Source: Miscanthus floridulus (lineage: Eukaryota; Streptophyta; Magnoliopsida; Poales; Poaceae). From it: DNA of 64,000 nucleotides. The stretch is from NCBI RefSeq assembly GCF_019320115.1, contig NC_089581.1:71097155-71161154 (forward strand), written 5' to 3'. Position numbers and translations under genes: made by a program. The number at the start of each line of letters is the position of its first letter. The first letter of the stretch is position 1. Positions 11,701 through 22,938 of the stretch are shown here, piece after piece. The notes beneath the pieces were generated by a model that was not told the DNA's origin, did no database searches, and saw only the letters and a list, made by a program, of their open reading frames with translations.

Positions 11701-14395
11701 ACTTATATGAACTACGTCCGATTAGTATTTGTTTTGCTTCAGCTTATATGAAGTATGGACGGATTGGTTGCTAATCCACACCTACTTTCCAGGATTCGAA
11801 CGTTGAAGCGGATTGGGAATGATCAAATATGAATGGATTCAGATCAACATTATAGGCCTGTCTTACCGATGGAGACCCTATTTTTTATCGCACGACATCT
11901 ATGCAAAGTCAGGTCAGGGCTCCTATGTATTTCCAAATTATGCATCTATGCCCTGTTGTCTTACCTATCATCACGAATGGAGTTCAGTAGTAATCCTGCT
12001 GAATGATCCTTACTATTGTCATGCATATCTATTTTGATGCATTTCGTTATGATCAGTGCTGGAGGGATCCTGAGTTGGTCACAGATGTGTTTCTACAGGT
12101 CTTTGCTGACCTTCGTGTGGCCGCACAGAATTAATAATGCAGAGATAACAAGCATCCATGTTATTGTCCTTATCTGTTTATCTCATCATGATTTTTCTAT
12201 AGATCCATTAATCAGGTCTGTTCAAGCGACGTTCCCCAATCACGATGCTAAGATGAAGGTACAAATCCATTCTTTTTTTTTTTTGCTACACAATCTCTTT
12301 TGCAGTGTACTATTTTTTCTTCAAAGCACGTACCCATGTGCCTATTCGACGTTTATATACTATTGCACTATTACCTGTTTATTAATTCAGGGTATGCCCT
12401 TCCTATGTATATGCTTGATGCATTCAGCTGGGCTAATTGACTCTGAAATCTGATTGCTCTAAGTATTACTTTACATTTTCATGGCATTGCCTTCGTGTAT
12501 ATACTGGAACTGAGTACATGTTAGTGTCAGTTCCAGTTGTACCATGCAAAAAATAGGGAAAAGCCACCTATCTTGCAGGGATGTCAATCCTGTACGTAAG
12601 TCTAGGTTCAGTATTTTTCTACACTTAACCCATACTTCTAGATTATGATGCCAGAATAGTGACGTATAGGGTCTGCAAACAAAATCATTAAAATAAAATG
12701 CCACTTTCTGTTTTTCTTTGTTTCCTTACATTTACCTCCTTTCCATCTATCCAATATCTGAATGTTTGTTTTCTAACTTTCTAATTTGCCATTTCAATTG
12801 ACGGTTGTGCTGGCAGTAGTCCAATAAATCACAGCTCACCTGCTGATTGTACAGGAAAGTCATAAGGCCTTCCTTCTTTCAGTGCCACTTTCAGCTGATC
12901 ATTCACTAGCTACCCACCTTATCATTTGTTTTGCATATTAAAGGTTCAAAGTGATAAGCAATTTATTGTTGAAAAGAAGGGCAATAGTTTGGCAATTGCA
13001 CGGTTGTACCAAACCTGACCTCCTGCGATTTGCAGTCGGCGTCACAACATATAGAACATTAAGATTACACATTCAACTATAAGGTACCATGCATCCTTTC
13101 TAACCATGTACTTCTGTTATTCACCCACGTTTGATGCAGAAGAACCTATCCTAATTAACGCTGCTCATGTTTATTGAGAAAACAAAGATCACAAACCTTT
13201 CCTTGGTTTTATAGAACATCAAAGCATCAAACTAGTTATCACACAAATATGATTAACAACAGAAAACTGAGTTACTGTTGACACCCAACGTCCCAACCAT
13301 GTTAAACTTTCGCAGTTCTGCTGAAGCATCCATGGTACTGAACTCCACAAAAATTATCAGATTTACCTTGAATTTTTTGCATAAAAAGCTGAAAGTTTAA
13401 CTTAGGGACAATTTTTTGTCCATTGTGATTTTACTTTATTTTGTTAAGATCGTGATTTTGCACAGACACGTTTAACTGATTGTTTGGCTTTAAAGAATAA
13501 TCAAATTTCTGCAGATGCATTAGAAATTGCTAATTGACATAACTAGAAAACTCTCCCAAACTACTAATCATAATATCCAATTGACTCCATTTTTGTAGAA
13601 CTTTTTCAGATTATAACTTCATGCTGCTGGTCATCAATTGCCCATCCTTAGAATCCTATTATTTTATTTGAAGTTTCCATGTAGAGTACCTGAAACTTTT
13701 TGTTTCTCCTCATGTAACGTTTATCTAAGCTTATTTTGTGCGATCAAACTTTTTCAGGTATTGATTACTGAGTGATGTTGGGCCCTATATATGGCTATCG
13801 ATTAATGGATCCATTGTCTCTTTGTGGCGCATCAAATATGGTTTCTTTTGTATGTGCGATTTTATTCTAGGATCATTTCAAGTGTAGAATTGGCAATATA
13901 TAATGTAGCTAGTTCAGTCTACTGGTTGTAACTGGTTTTTCAAAACATTTTATTTCGTTTGAGCTTCAAGTCGTGTGTGTATCTAATCAGCCATTGGACT
14001 CATGGGGTGATCATGTTGTTATTGGTACATTTTGCTACCATTTATTACCCTTTCGAATTAAGTGGACCTGGTCTCTTGCATATGTATCTTATATGTTTAT
14101 CGCATGTATTCTTTTTTCGTGAGCACTAATATATCAAAAATACAATTTACAGTGCTATATGTCAGCTAGTGGTTGGTTTGCCACGTATATGCATATATAT
14201 GTCAGCTCGTGGATTTATTTAGATGGACTTGAGCACTTATTATTTTATATGTGATATATATTGTGATGGATGTGATATGTGCGGATGGATGTGTGGATGG
14301 ATGAGATATATATACGATGGATGAGATATATATGTGATATATGATTGTATGAATTTATTTGTCATGATGTAATGTAAAAAAATTAAAATTTGCCG
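11700..14395. other. CACTA-1 interior without transposase
   Basis: About 2.7 kb of AT-rich sequence with no tnp2-like, DUF4218-like or TNPA-like match in any frame. It ends in a GATATATATG-rich simple-repeat stretch (14230-14345) that resembles the same position in CACTA-2. I see no gene in it. Confidence 0.65.
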
Positions 14396-15430
14396 TTTTG
14401 GGTCACTTTGCCGAGTGCCATGGTCACAACACTCGGCAAAGCTGGCAAAATGGGCCACCAGAAAGCAGATTTTCCAGCTTTGCCGAGTGCCTTTGGGTTT
14501 GCACTCGGCAAAGAATTTTTTTTTAAAAAAAATAAAAAATCTTTGCCGAGTGCCTGGAGGGTTGGCACTCGGCAAAGAAAATTTTCAAAAAAAAAAAAAG
14601 CTATTTGCCGAGTGCCTTCCGGGTTGGCACTCGGCAAAGAATTTTTTTTAAAAAAAATAAAAAATCTTTGCCGAGCGCCTGGCGGGTTGGCACTCGGCAA
14701 AGGAAATTTTCAAAAAAAAATAAAAGCTCTTTGCCGAGTGCCTCACGGGTTGGCGCTCGGCAAAGATTTTTTTTTAAAAAAATAAAAAATCTTTGCCGAG
14801 CGCCTCTGGTTGCCACTCGACAAAGATTTTTTAAAAAAAAAATAAAAAATCTTTGCCGAGTGCCTCACGGGTTGGCACTCGGCAAAGAAAATTTTCAAAA
14901 AAAAATAAAAGCTCTTTGCCGAGTGACTTCCGGGTTGGCACTCGGCAAAGAATTTTTTTTTTAAAAAATAAAAAATCTTTGCCGAGCGCCTGGCGGGTTG
15001 GCACTCGGCAAAGAAAATTTTCAAAAAAAAATAAAAGCTCTTTGCCGAGTGCCTCACGGGTTGGCACTCGGCAAAGATTTTTTTTTTAAAAAAAATAAAA
15101 ATCTTTGCCAAGCGCCTCACTGGTTGGCACTCGGCAAAGATTTTTTTTAAAAAAAAATAAAAAAATCTTTGCCAAGTGCCTACAGGGTTGGCACTCGGCA
15201 AAGTGACCGTCAACGGGACCGGCGCCGTGACGGTAGCTTTTCTTTGCCGAGTGTCCCCGGGGCACTCGGCAAAGCCTTTGCCGAGTGCCCGATAAAATAC
15301 ACTCGGCAAAGAGGGCTTTGCCAATTTTTTGCCGTGTGTTCTTTGCCGAGTGCCGCACTCGGCAAAGGCTTTGCCGAGTGCAATCTGACATTTGCCGAGT
15401 GCCTCAGGCACTCGGCAAAGAACCTGAATC
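14395..15430. repeat. CACTA-1 right subterminal array with higher-order structure
   Basis: From 14479 to about 15200 there are 12 units of about 62 bp. Each is TTTGCCGAGTG, a short loop ending GGGTTGG, CACTCGGCAAAG, and an AT-rich spacer. Spacers are of two kinds, a T-run/A-run form (A) and an AAAATTTTC form (B), in the order A B A B A A B A B A A. Loops and GAGCGCC variants repeat with the same 5-unit period, so 14542-14851 and 14852-15167 are successive copies of a ~310-bp block. Confidence 0.85.
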
Positions 15431-15861
15431 CAGTAGTGTACAATGCTTAACACTAGGGTGTTATAGCTTTTTCCAGGAGGATTGGTACATATATATAGGG
15501 ATGAGAACCTCCTACCTTAACATCAACTAGCAATATGGTACTAATTGATGTTGTACCTCCCACCTCTACTCATGAGCTTAAACATTAAAATCCATTAGAG
15601 AACACAAGTATTAGGCATTTAAGATTTATTAGAATTTCTTCATATGGATTTAGGAGAACTATCCATATAAATTCTAACACTTAGACCTGCTCTATTACTA
15701 GCATGTCGTTGTCTCTGTTGGTTTGAACCCGTACATGTCGCAGCCTACGCTTGGCATGGAGATGGAATTCAGGAAGTGGGTGTCTCCCGTGCAACTCACG
15801 ACAAGAGTTCTTGTTGACTTAACCCATGCGTGGAGTGCAGCGTAGTATCTCCTGGTATGTT

Positions 15862-16150
15862 GATGGACTTAGCTCTTGTTCTTGAGAACAATGCTCTTCC
15901 CTGGACGGTTTGTATGACAAATCTGACATGGTGCTGCCTTAAAACATCTCACGGCAACTTGCTCGAGGGAGCAAAGCTACGCATGAGGCCTTGATCATGG
16001 AGATGATGATGGACTTAGCTCTTATTCTTAAGAACAAAGCTCTTCCCTAGTCGGTTTGCATGACAAATCTAATATGGGGCCTCGAGACATCTCATGGCAA
16101 CTTACTCAAGAGAGTGAAGCTACGCATGAGGCCTTTATCACGGAGCCGGC
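15862..16150. repeat. tandem duplication, 146-bp unit
   Basis: GATGGACTTAGCTCTTGTTC at 15862 recurs as GATGGACTTAGCTCTTATTC at 16008. The two units stay aligned to GCTACGCATGAGGCCTT in each, with scattered substitutions. It lies between the gypsy LTR and the LINE. Apart from this repeat I see no gene in 15466-16200. Confidence 0.8.
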
Positions 16151-16199
16151 GGTGGATGATTTGTTGATCGGAGCCGAAGAACAGAAGGTTGGAAAAGCG

Positions 16200-18455
16200 G
16201 GAAAGGTTTGGGAAAGGCGATCTAGGGCGCCACCCTTTATTCTGCCGAACTGCAAATTCATTATTTGCATGTTTGACTATTTTGAGGTAACACGTACGTC
16301 ATCTTTCCCTAGAGGAAATGCAGGTTCTGGACAGCTGTCGCTCGTGCCTGGCCGAAGTGATTAAGGGACGTGCTGCTTATTGGAAGCAGCGTAAGCAACC
16401 AGAGGGCAATCAAGGAGGGAGATGCAAACACTGCGTATCACCATGCTCATGCTCAGGCAACTCAGCGGCTGAGGAACTATATCTGGCATGTTGAAGTTGA
16501 TGGTGTGCTGGTGGCAAACCATGAAGCAAAAACCAACGCATTGACTCAATATTTCTCCTCAATATTAGGAACTGCCGGACAGAACTCATGGGGCTTTAAC
16601 GTCTATCAACTGCTCTAGGAAACTCAGCATCCGACTAAACTCCTGACAGCACCATTCTCTGAAGATGAAGCAAGTATGCAGTGTTAAGCATGAACCAGAG
16701 TAGTGCCCCTGGACCGGATGGGTTCGGACCTAGTTTTAACAGAGCTGCTTGGGGAACCATCAAGCCTCAGATCATGGACCTGCTTCACAACTTCTACCGA
16801 GGCAATGTTCAACTCAGACACATAAATCGTTAATACAAGGTGTTGCTCCCCAAGAAACAAGGCGTTGTTGCCGTGGATGCTTTCCGGCCAATTTGTCTGC
16901 AAAATTGCAGTGTTAAGATCATTGCAAAGATACTGACTCAGAGGCTCCAGGAGAGAAATATCAGCAATGATTGATCCTAATCAAACCGGATTCCTGGAAG
17001 GAAGATCAATCTCAGAATCATTCATCTTCGCGGCTGAGCTAGTGCAATGCTGCCACAAAAGAAGGTTCTTGCACTTGCTATTAAACTAGACTTCGCTAAA
17101 GCTTTTGATACAGTACGGTGGGAAGGGTTGTAAACAATCCTCGAAGCTCGCGGATTCAATGATCTTTGGCGTGGTTGGATGAGAGACATCCTACAGTCAT
17201 CCAAATCCGTAGTTCTTGTCAACGGATGCCCCTGACCATGGATCACATGTAGAAGAGGCCTCAGGCAGGGTGACCCACTGTCACCCTACCTCTTCCTGTT
17301 GGTGGCTGAAACCCTTTAGCAGCTGATCAAGAGTCACCAGGAGACAAATTCGCAATCCACTCAACAACAAACTACCTTGCCTGATACTCCAGTACGCGGA
17401 TGACACTCTCGTCGTTGTCCGTGGCGAGACAGACGCTGTCACAAACCTTAGGCATCTGTTGGATATGTTTGTTGACGCCACCAGTCTAAAGATAAATTAC
17501 AATAAGAGCATGGCGGTTCCAATTCGTATGACTGAAGATTAGATACAACAATGCATCTCGGCGTTGGGCTGCAAAAGGGATAGTTTCCCACAGGTTTACC
17601 TTGGATTGCCATTATCAGTACACAAACTACTAGCATCATCTTAACACTTCCATTCACAAAACTGACAGTACCTCGTAGCTGGCAGGCTTCTTTGCTAAAC
17701 TTGATGGGATGAAAGGTTCTTGTTAACTCTGTCCTTGACTCCCAACTTGTGTATGCCATGAGTGGCCTCTCCATTGCGGTGTCTGTTTTACAAAGCATGG
17801 ACAAACGGGGTTGAGGTTTCCTCTGGAATCGTGATAATACATCGACAGCTACCAAAAGCTTGGTAGCTTAGGAGCGTTGCTTATCCAAGGGTTAGGGTGG
17901 GATAAACGTCAGAATTCTTAGACTACACAACGTCTGTCTACTACTCAAGCTCCTACATCACCTTTTCTGTTCTCAAGAATCTGCCTGGGCATGTTGGGTC
18001 AGACGACGTGCGTCTCTGGCTTCACTAGAGGGGTCATCTATCTGGAGATCATGGAACGTATCGCGGTTGCTGCCACTCTTTATCAAGCAATAACAGTGGT
18101 GGATTTGAGGAATGGGATGGACACTTCTTTCTGGTATGATGCCTGGTTCAATGAAGATGTTATGGGTGACAGATTTCCGGCAATACACGGTCATTGCAAG
18201 AAAAAAAAAACAGCTTTCAGTTGCCGAAGTGCTTGCCTCCAGCCTCACCGATTCAAGTCTTTTTGTGCCAAGACTCTCGCCGCAGGCAAGTACAGAACTC
18301 CATCAATGATGCAAGGGATGCACGTCACGGCTCGTTCTGCCTTGCCCAGGGAAAACTGGATTTAGGCAGTCTGTATTGCCTGCTTCAGTCTAAGGACGCC
18401 CCGCCTCACTCAGCCGCCAAATTCATCTATGAGTCTCACGCTCCTCTGCGGGTGC
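16200..18455 (+). pseudogene. L1-type LINE ORF2, 5'-truncated and decayed (RT and zf-RVT region)
   Basis: Non-LTR reverse transcriptase remnant in several plus-strand frames. In order: the pre-RT helix block (AIKEGDANTAYHHAHAQ at about 16395-16450), SSAPGPDGFGPSF (about 16695-16735), LPKKQG and FRPICLQN (about 16845-16905), DPNQTGFL-GRSI (about 16970-17015), the catalytic LQYADDTL (about 17386-17410, both Asp kept), NYNKSMA (about 17495), and a zf-RVT-like tail with WYDAWFNE (about 18130) and AAKFIYESHAPLR (about 18410-18455). The N-terminal endonuclease is absent. Multiple frameshifts and stops rule out function. The 3' end is replaced at about 18460 by LTR sequence. Confidence 0.85.
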
Positions 18456-18459
18456 ACAG

Positions 18460-18660
18460 TGGGTAGGTCGGCCGACCCCACTTTGTGGACCCACTACCTT
18501 GCATTTGCTTCGTTTTATTCCTGCAACAAAGTAATGACATGTACATGTGGAATCAAGTGAATTGTACCAAAAAATCTTTGTCTTTGCTTGTTAGCTCCCC
18601 AAAAGAGTGTTTTGTTGGCAGTTTTGACTATGTAATTATATGGCGAAATTACCGTCAACA
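18460..18660 (-). repeat. truncated 3' LTR of the left Athila-like element
   Basis: On the minus strand a TGTTGACGGTAATTTC LTR start lies at 18660, immediately after a purine-rich tract (GTGTGGGGGGACT, 18661-18673), as expected for polypurine tract then 3' LTR. Only about 200 bp remain before LINE sequence. It includes GGTCGGCCGACC, which also occurs at about 24316 and 27299 inside the two Athila-like fragments. Confidence 0.5.
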
Positions 18661-19754
18661 AGTCCCCCCACACTTAAGTCTTTGCTCGTCCTCGAGTAAA
18701 GGTTAGAGATAAAAGTAAACATGAACATAACATTTTCAAGATATACAACAAACATAAAGTTTATTCAAAACATTTCTTATACAAGTGGGTTTTGTGGCAT
18801 TGGCTAACATATATCCTTTAGATGTTGAAAAGTGGAACAGTTCTCTAAGCAAAGTCATCTTTCCAATTTCACATCTTAGTACCTGGAGTTTTTTTATAAG
18901 TTTTTTAAAAGAAAGCGCATAGATCAATTTTACTCCTCCAATGGTACTCTTAGATCGCTCAATGATAAAAGATTCCTTACCAAGGCATAGCTCATAGTTG
19001 TCTTATTTTTCGTCCTACTTCTATAAGGTTTATGTGGAGATCAGGTAGGGATGAACATGTAAACACACTTGCATTGCATATGTTGCAAATTCAAAATAAG
19101 AATCCAAGATGTGCTCTTAGATCAAGACTTGCATGTGTGTTAAACATGATGGTCAACTTTATTGTGCTTCTTTAGCAAAGGTGTGATCTCTCTCTACTTA
19201 GATTATTTTGAGACATGGCTATCTCTCTCTTTTTTCAATGTGTGAGTTTTGCTTGCTCATTTATTCCTTTATTCTTGGACTTTCTCATGTCCTTTTTTCA
19301 ATACTTTTGCATAGCCATATCTTTATTAGAGAATTTTTAGAGAGAGAGATCACACTAGACTATTATTGGAGTATTTATTTGGTGGAAATGAAAGACATGT
19401 TTTTGCATACTTCCAGTGTAGAAGTAGCATGTATATGTGGGGTGTATGTAATCTTGATCTTGGGAGCATGATAAATTTCTCAACAAGGGTCAACAAGGTT
19501 TGACTAAGCTCAAAACAATAACAGGTAATATATGTAGAAGGTTTATATCATGTATGGTCATAGCATTTGGCTTTGGTGGAAATTTTCTCACCATTGAGGA
19601 GCATGTGAATCTATGGTTTCATGACAATTTCAAAAAATAATCTCCAAGTGATTTGAATAGAAAATGTATGAGTCATGAGCCAAGAACTATATCACATTTT
19701 TTAACAATATAGTCAATATGATCTTCCTATTAATATTTTTTCCACAAGTATAAG

Positions 19755-21774
19755 TGTTGACACCAAATTTGGTAATTTTATTAAATTTGGTAATTTTATT
19801 ACCAATGGAAGTCTATGGAAGGACCCCGATGATTTGAAAATATTAAGTTGAAGACGGAAAAAATCATATACATCACCGTTGCCAAGTATGAAAGCTTATT
19901 TAATATTTGGCAAGGAGCGACACACAAAATGCATCACATAAGACTTGCTGGCTGGTGATGCTTGTGCATGTGAATTAAAAGAAGCCAGCCGGATTCCATA
20001 TGTTCAACGTACATGCTATCTCCAATATGGATCGGTTCAGAAGCAGCACATTGATATTCAAAAGGGAAGCATACCGATTTTATTATTATTGGAAAGTGAC
20101 ATACTTATAGCCGGGCTACTCAAGAAAATAAGAGAAATCTTTTGGTGGAGCTCGTAAGTGAAGGGAAAGTGCGACAAGCTAAAAAGACTCGCATGCATGT
20201 ATATATATATATAGTCCAAGGGAGGCACGATTGGTTGATGGACTAGGAAAGTGCTAGCCGGACATGATGAAGATACGAAGCAAATTAACTTGACGTGGTT
20301 GCCTGGCGAAAAGAAATCAATGTAAATGCACGCAGAGTCATTGTATCTTAATATTTTTCTTTATTTTAGACATATTTTGTTAGGAAAGTCCCTTCATGAC
20401 TCTTATCAGCCTATGGTATAAATATTGGACATCGGCTATTGTAATAGATATATAGACATCAATCAAAATCAGTCTTTAGTTTTTTGGCTTCACGCCAACC
20501 CTTAGGAGTAGGAGTAATGTAGCTTTTCGGTGAGTTCTTCAGCAAACAGGGTTGCATCGACTGATCGACCTCTAACTTGCTTGTGAGTACCGTCATGACT
20601 TGTATTGTGCTTGTAAAGCTGTATCAGCTGATTGATATTTTATGAGCCATAATATAAGTTAGTTATCGATCTGTATCGTAGTTTGTAAGGCTGCATCAGC
20701 TGATTGATATGACGAATCATAATATAGATCAAAGTTATCGATCTTGTGTTAAATAACTTGTTGTTTAATACAATATCACCAGTTATAGAATCTGCCAAGA
20801 TTAGTAAGATTTTCCTTGTTGTTTTTGGTTGATTCACCAGTTATCGATCTGGTTATAATTACTGTTTTATTAATTATATCAAATCACTTGATTGAGATAG
20901 AGATAGATCGGCATCATATCATCTTAATTAGTCGTCATTTGATCTGGTCACGCTTTAAATCTCATAATTGATGACTTAATTCCGCTAGATTGGTTGTTTT
21001 ATCTCTATTCTAATCAAACATAGTATACATCCAAAGACATGTTTCAATCTTGAATAAACTCACTAGTTAATGAGATCTAATCTAATGACACTATCATAGC
21101 TGCATCGATCCGGTCGAACCTCACTGGTAAGACTTTAGATTAGAAATTATCGATTATTGGTTTTGTTCATGATCGAGATATGTACTCTATTTGTTTGTTA
21201 TGCCTGCATCGGCTATTTTAGCCGATTGCCTATGCTCTCACACATATGGCATGTTTTCATGAATCTGTTGATATATAGATGGTTTTATAGATTCTTTGGC
21301 TTTAGTTTGTTATCATTATTAGAGCTGCATCGATCCGGTCGAACCTCACTGTTGATGATAATAGATTAGATTCAGATTGTTTATGAATTCATTTATGGTA
21401 AATAGTCGATTATTCGTGTGTTATACTCTTTTCATCAAACTTATGGGCTCAATGTTTTATACTGATCATGTTCTATTTAGCCGATGATGTTTTCTTATAT
21501 TGCTATTTTGCTGGATGTCGACTCTGTAGTCAATGGCCATATCAATTGGCTATTTGGCCACATATTGGAACTTTTTGGTGCAACACCAATATGTTCCACC
21601 TTAAACTACTGATTATTCTCTCCTTAGTCAATTGCAGGGTCAAATTGACTGGCACGCCTTTGGTCCCAAAACTGACCGTTCTTGTGTTGAAGCTAAGCAG
21701 ATCTTCGGGTTCACTCCATCAAGATCATCCGGCCTACTGTGTGTTGATCATATCGCGGCATTTTTGTGTCAACA
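19755..21774 (+). mobile_element. solo LTR A, 2020 bp
   Basis: Begins TGTTGACACC and ends GTGTCAACA, flanked by a perfect 5-bp duplication ATAAG (19750-19754 and 21775-21779). No coding sequence is seen. A plus-strand TATAAATA is at 20417-20424, supporting plus orientation. The motif CTGCATCGATCCGGTCGAACC recurs inside (about 21100 and 21328). This is the product expected of LTR-LTR recombination of a complete element. Confidence 0.9.
20417..20424 (+). promoter_or_regulatory. TATA box of solo LTR A
   Basis: TATAAATA about 660 bp into the LTR, in ordinary surroundings; the likely core promoter of the former element. Confidence 0.5.
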
Positions 21775-22510
21775 ATAAGCATACGTAAGAAATAAACTTT
21801 TATGAAGCTTCTATCTCTTAAATGTCATGATCATATTACTTTTCAAAATTTTAGCTAGGTGTGGCTCTTCTTGTTTTATTTTTCATGAAAGTTGTCAAAA
21901 ATATAAAAGAAATGTACTAAAGGAGAGGGGCAACATTGAAAACCTATATTTAGACATGGATGAGTGTGACAAGGACTGGCAGGTGGGCCTAGGCCAACCC
22001 CACCTGGAGGCCTCTAGCTCCACTAGCGTCTTCCTCTCTGTTGTAGACGTGTTTCTGCACTTCAAATTTTTGGACGTCGCCCCACGTGCATTTTGTGGCT
22101 GTTTGATTTGAAATTTTGCATGGCCACCTAACTCTGAATGCTGGTTGACGTGGCAGGCTTTGGAAAGCTCAGATGCTGCACTAGGGGGTTGACTGACCAT
22201 CCCACACTTGGTCCAAACTTTACTCTGAAATTTCATACAATATAGACATCAAGTGCAAGGAAAAACACCAGCAGAACTGAAAACAATTTTTATTTGAATT
22301 AAACTCTTAGGCATGTTTATAAAGTGATGAAGAAATGAAAGCAACAACATTATTTGAAAACAAAACAACCTCTATGCCTAAGATTTTTTTTGTGAAGGCC
22401 ATGAGAAGCTCATGGTGATGGTGGATAGAGGAGATCATCTCTTCCCATGGCCTTTGCAATGCGAGTGATCTTTGCATTGGTGCTAACGCGGAGAGCGTGG
22501 AAATTATCTT

Positions 22511-22885
22511 CTAAGTCGAAATTGGCCATTTTACCTCCACTACTCTCTCTTGCAACACCCTATTGTTGTTCCTAAGTGTTGCAACTACACCTACGAGCCT
22601 TTCCATGTCACTCTTTTTAGCGGGCTCTTCATCTTCAAAACACCCCAGCAGTCCATTGATGGATGGTGGGTTGCTTGACCGCCGGACCATTTTGGGTGAA
22701 CTAGCTGACTCTAAGAATTCTTGCAATGCCTTCCTCTCATCAGTGTCGAGCGAAGGTGTAAACACCTTCCCTCGCCCAGCCCCGCCGCCAATAATCTTTC
22801 GATTCTTCATCCACTTTGGTGTTGATGGCGAGGACGAGGTGTACTCGGCGCTTGACACATCACCAGATTTGGTGATGAGCACCAT
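22511..22885 (-). pseudogene. extra ORF downstream of integrase, left copy
   Basis: Open for 124 codons on the minus strand and not recognised as a named domain. It contains KSGDVSSAEYTSS, a Gly-rich GGGAGRGKVF, TDERKAL and a C-terminal basic/helical stretch. Its 5' part continues on the far side of solo LTR B at 24160-24480 (MVVMAVDVIDVPPLAIIPPT). The right Athila-like fragment encodes the same protein at 27096-27780 in opposite orientation, so it is a genuine conserved element ORF. An extra ORF after pol in Athila-type elements is often called env-like; I see no clear membrane anchor here. Confidence 0.5.
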
Positions 22886-22938
22886 CTTGATGTCACCACT
22901 GTCTTTATTGAGGGGGAGGCAGGCCGGGATCTCGACGC

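Larger units (their letters stand above)
9445..15438 (+). mobile_element. CACTA (En/Spm) transposon CACTA-1, non-autonomous
   Basis: Starts CACTACGGGAAACAG and ends CTGAATCCAGTAGTG, flanked by a perfect 3-bp duplication TAC (9442-9444 and 15439-15441). Its 5994 bp hold subterminal arrays of TTTGCCGAGTG and its inverse at both ends, a large hairpin (about 10090-10990), a GC-rich block (11225-11700), then 2.7 kb with no transposase-like ORF and a GATATATATG-rich stretch before the right array. The same order of landmarks is seen in CACTA-2, so this looks like a deletion derivative of a related element, plus-oriented. It inserted into the gypsy LTR and is therefore younger than it. Confidence 0.92.
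1..15465 (-). mobile_element. Ty3/gypsy LTR retrotransposon, Tekay/Del-like, 5' part
   Basis: Read on the minus strand the order is LTR, PBS, leader, gag, protease and reverse transcriptase, running off the window at base 1. The 5' LTR begins near 15465 (TATAACACCC, a decayed TGTAACACCC) and ends at 4740, where the plus strand reads TGTGACAG. A PBS complementary to initiator tRNA-Met lies two bases beyond it. CACTA-1 (9445-15438) sits in the LTR only 24 bases from its outer end. All coding parts contain stops or frameshifts, so the copy is dead. The 3' half and second LTR lie outside the window, so LTR divergence and TSD cannot be checked. The Tekay/Del assignment rests on the wording of the RT and the pro-RT linker and is less certain than the gypsy call. 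Confidence 0.85.
4740..15465 (-). repeat. 5' LTR of the gypsy element, split by CACTA-1
   Basis: Without CACTA-1 the LTR is about 4.7 kb, long but within the range of plant gypsy elements. Its plus-strand left end is TGTGACAG at 4740, beside the PBS. Its right end is the 24-base stub 15442-15465 (AATGCTTAACACTAGGGTG then TTATA). Most of it is AT-rich and non-coding; a GC-rich block occupies about 7670-8770. Open frames in that block (7976-8655) overlap on both strands and show no family resemblance, so I do not call genes there. There is no second LTR to align against. Confidence 0.7.

Noticed and set aside
14479..15200. Regularly spaced repeats resembling a CRISPR array
   Set aside because: Repeats are palindromic CACTA subterminal motifs with related, not unique, spacers, located inside TIR-bounded transposons of a plant genome.
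14240..15530. Many overlapping open frames on both strands with repeated RVGTRQR, LPSA and FFFKK words
   Set aside because: They are translations of the TTTGCCGAGTG subterminal repeats and their AT spacers in all frames; no independent coding signal.
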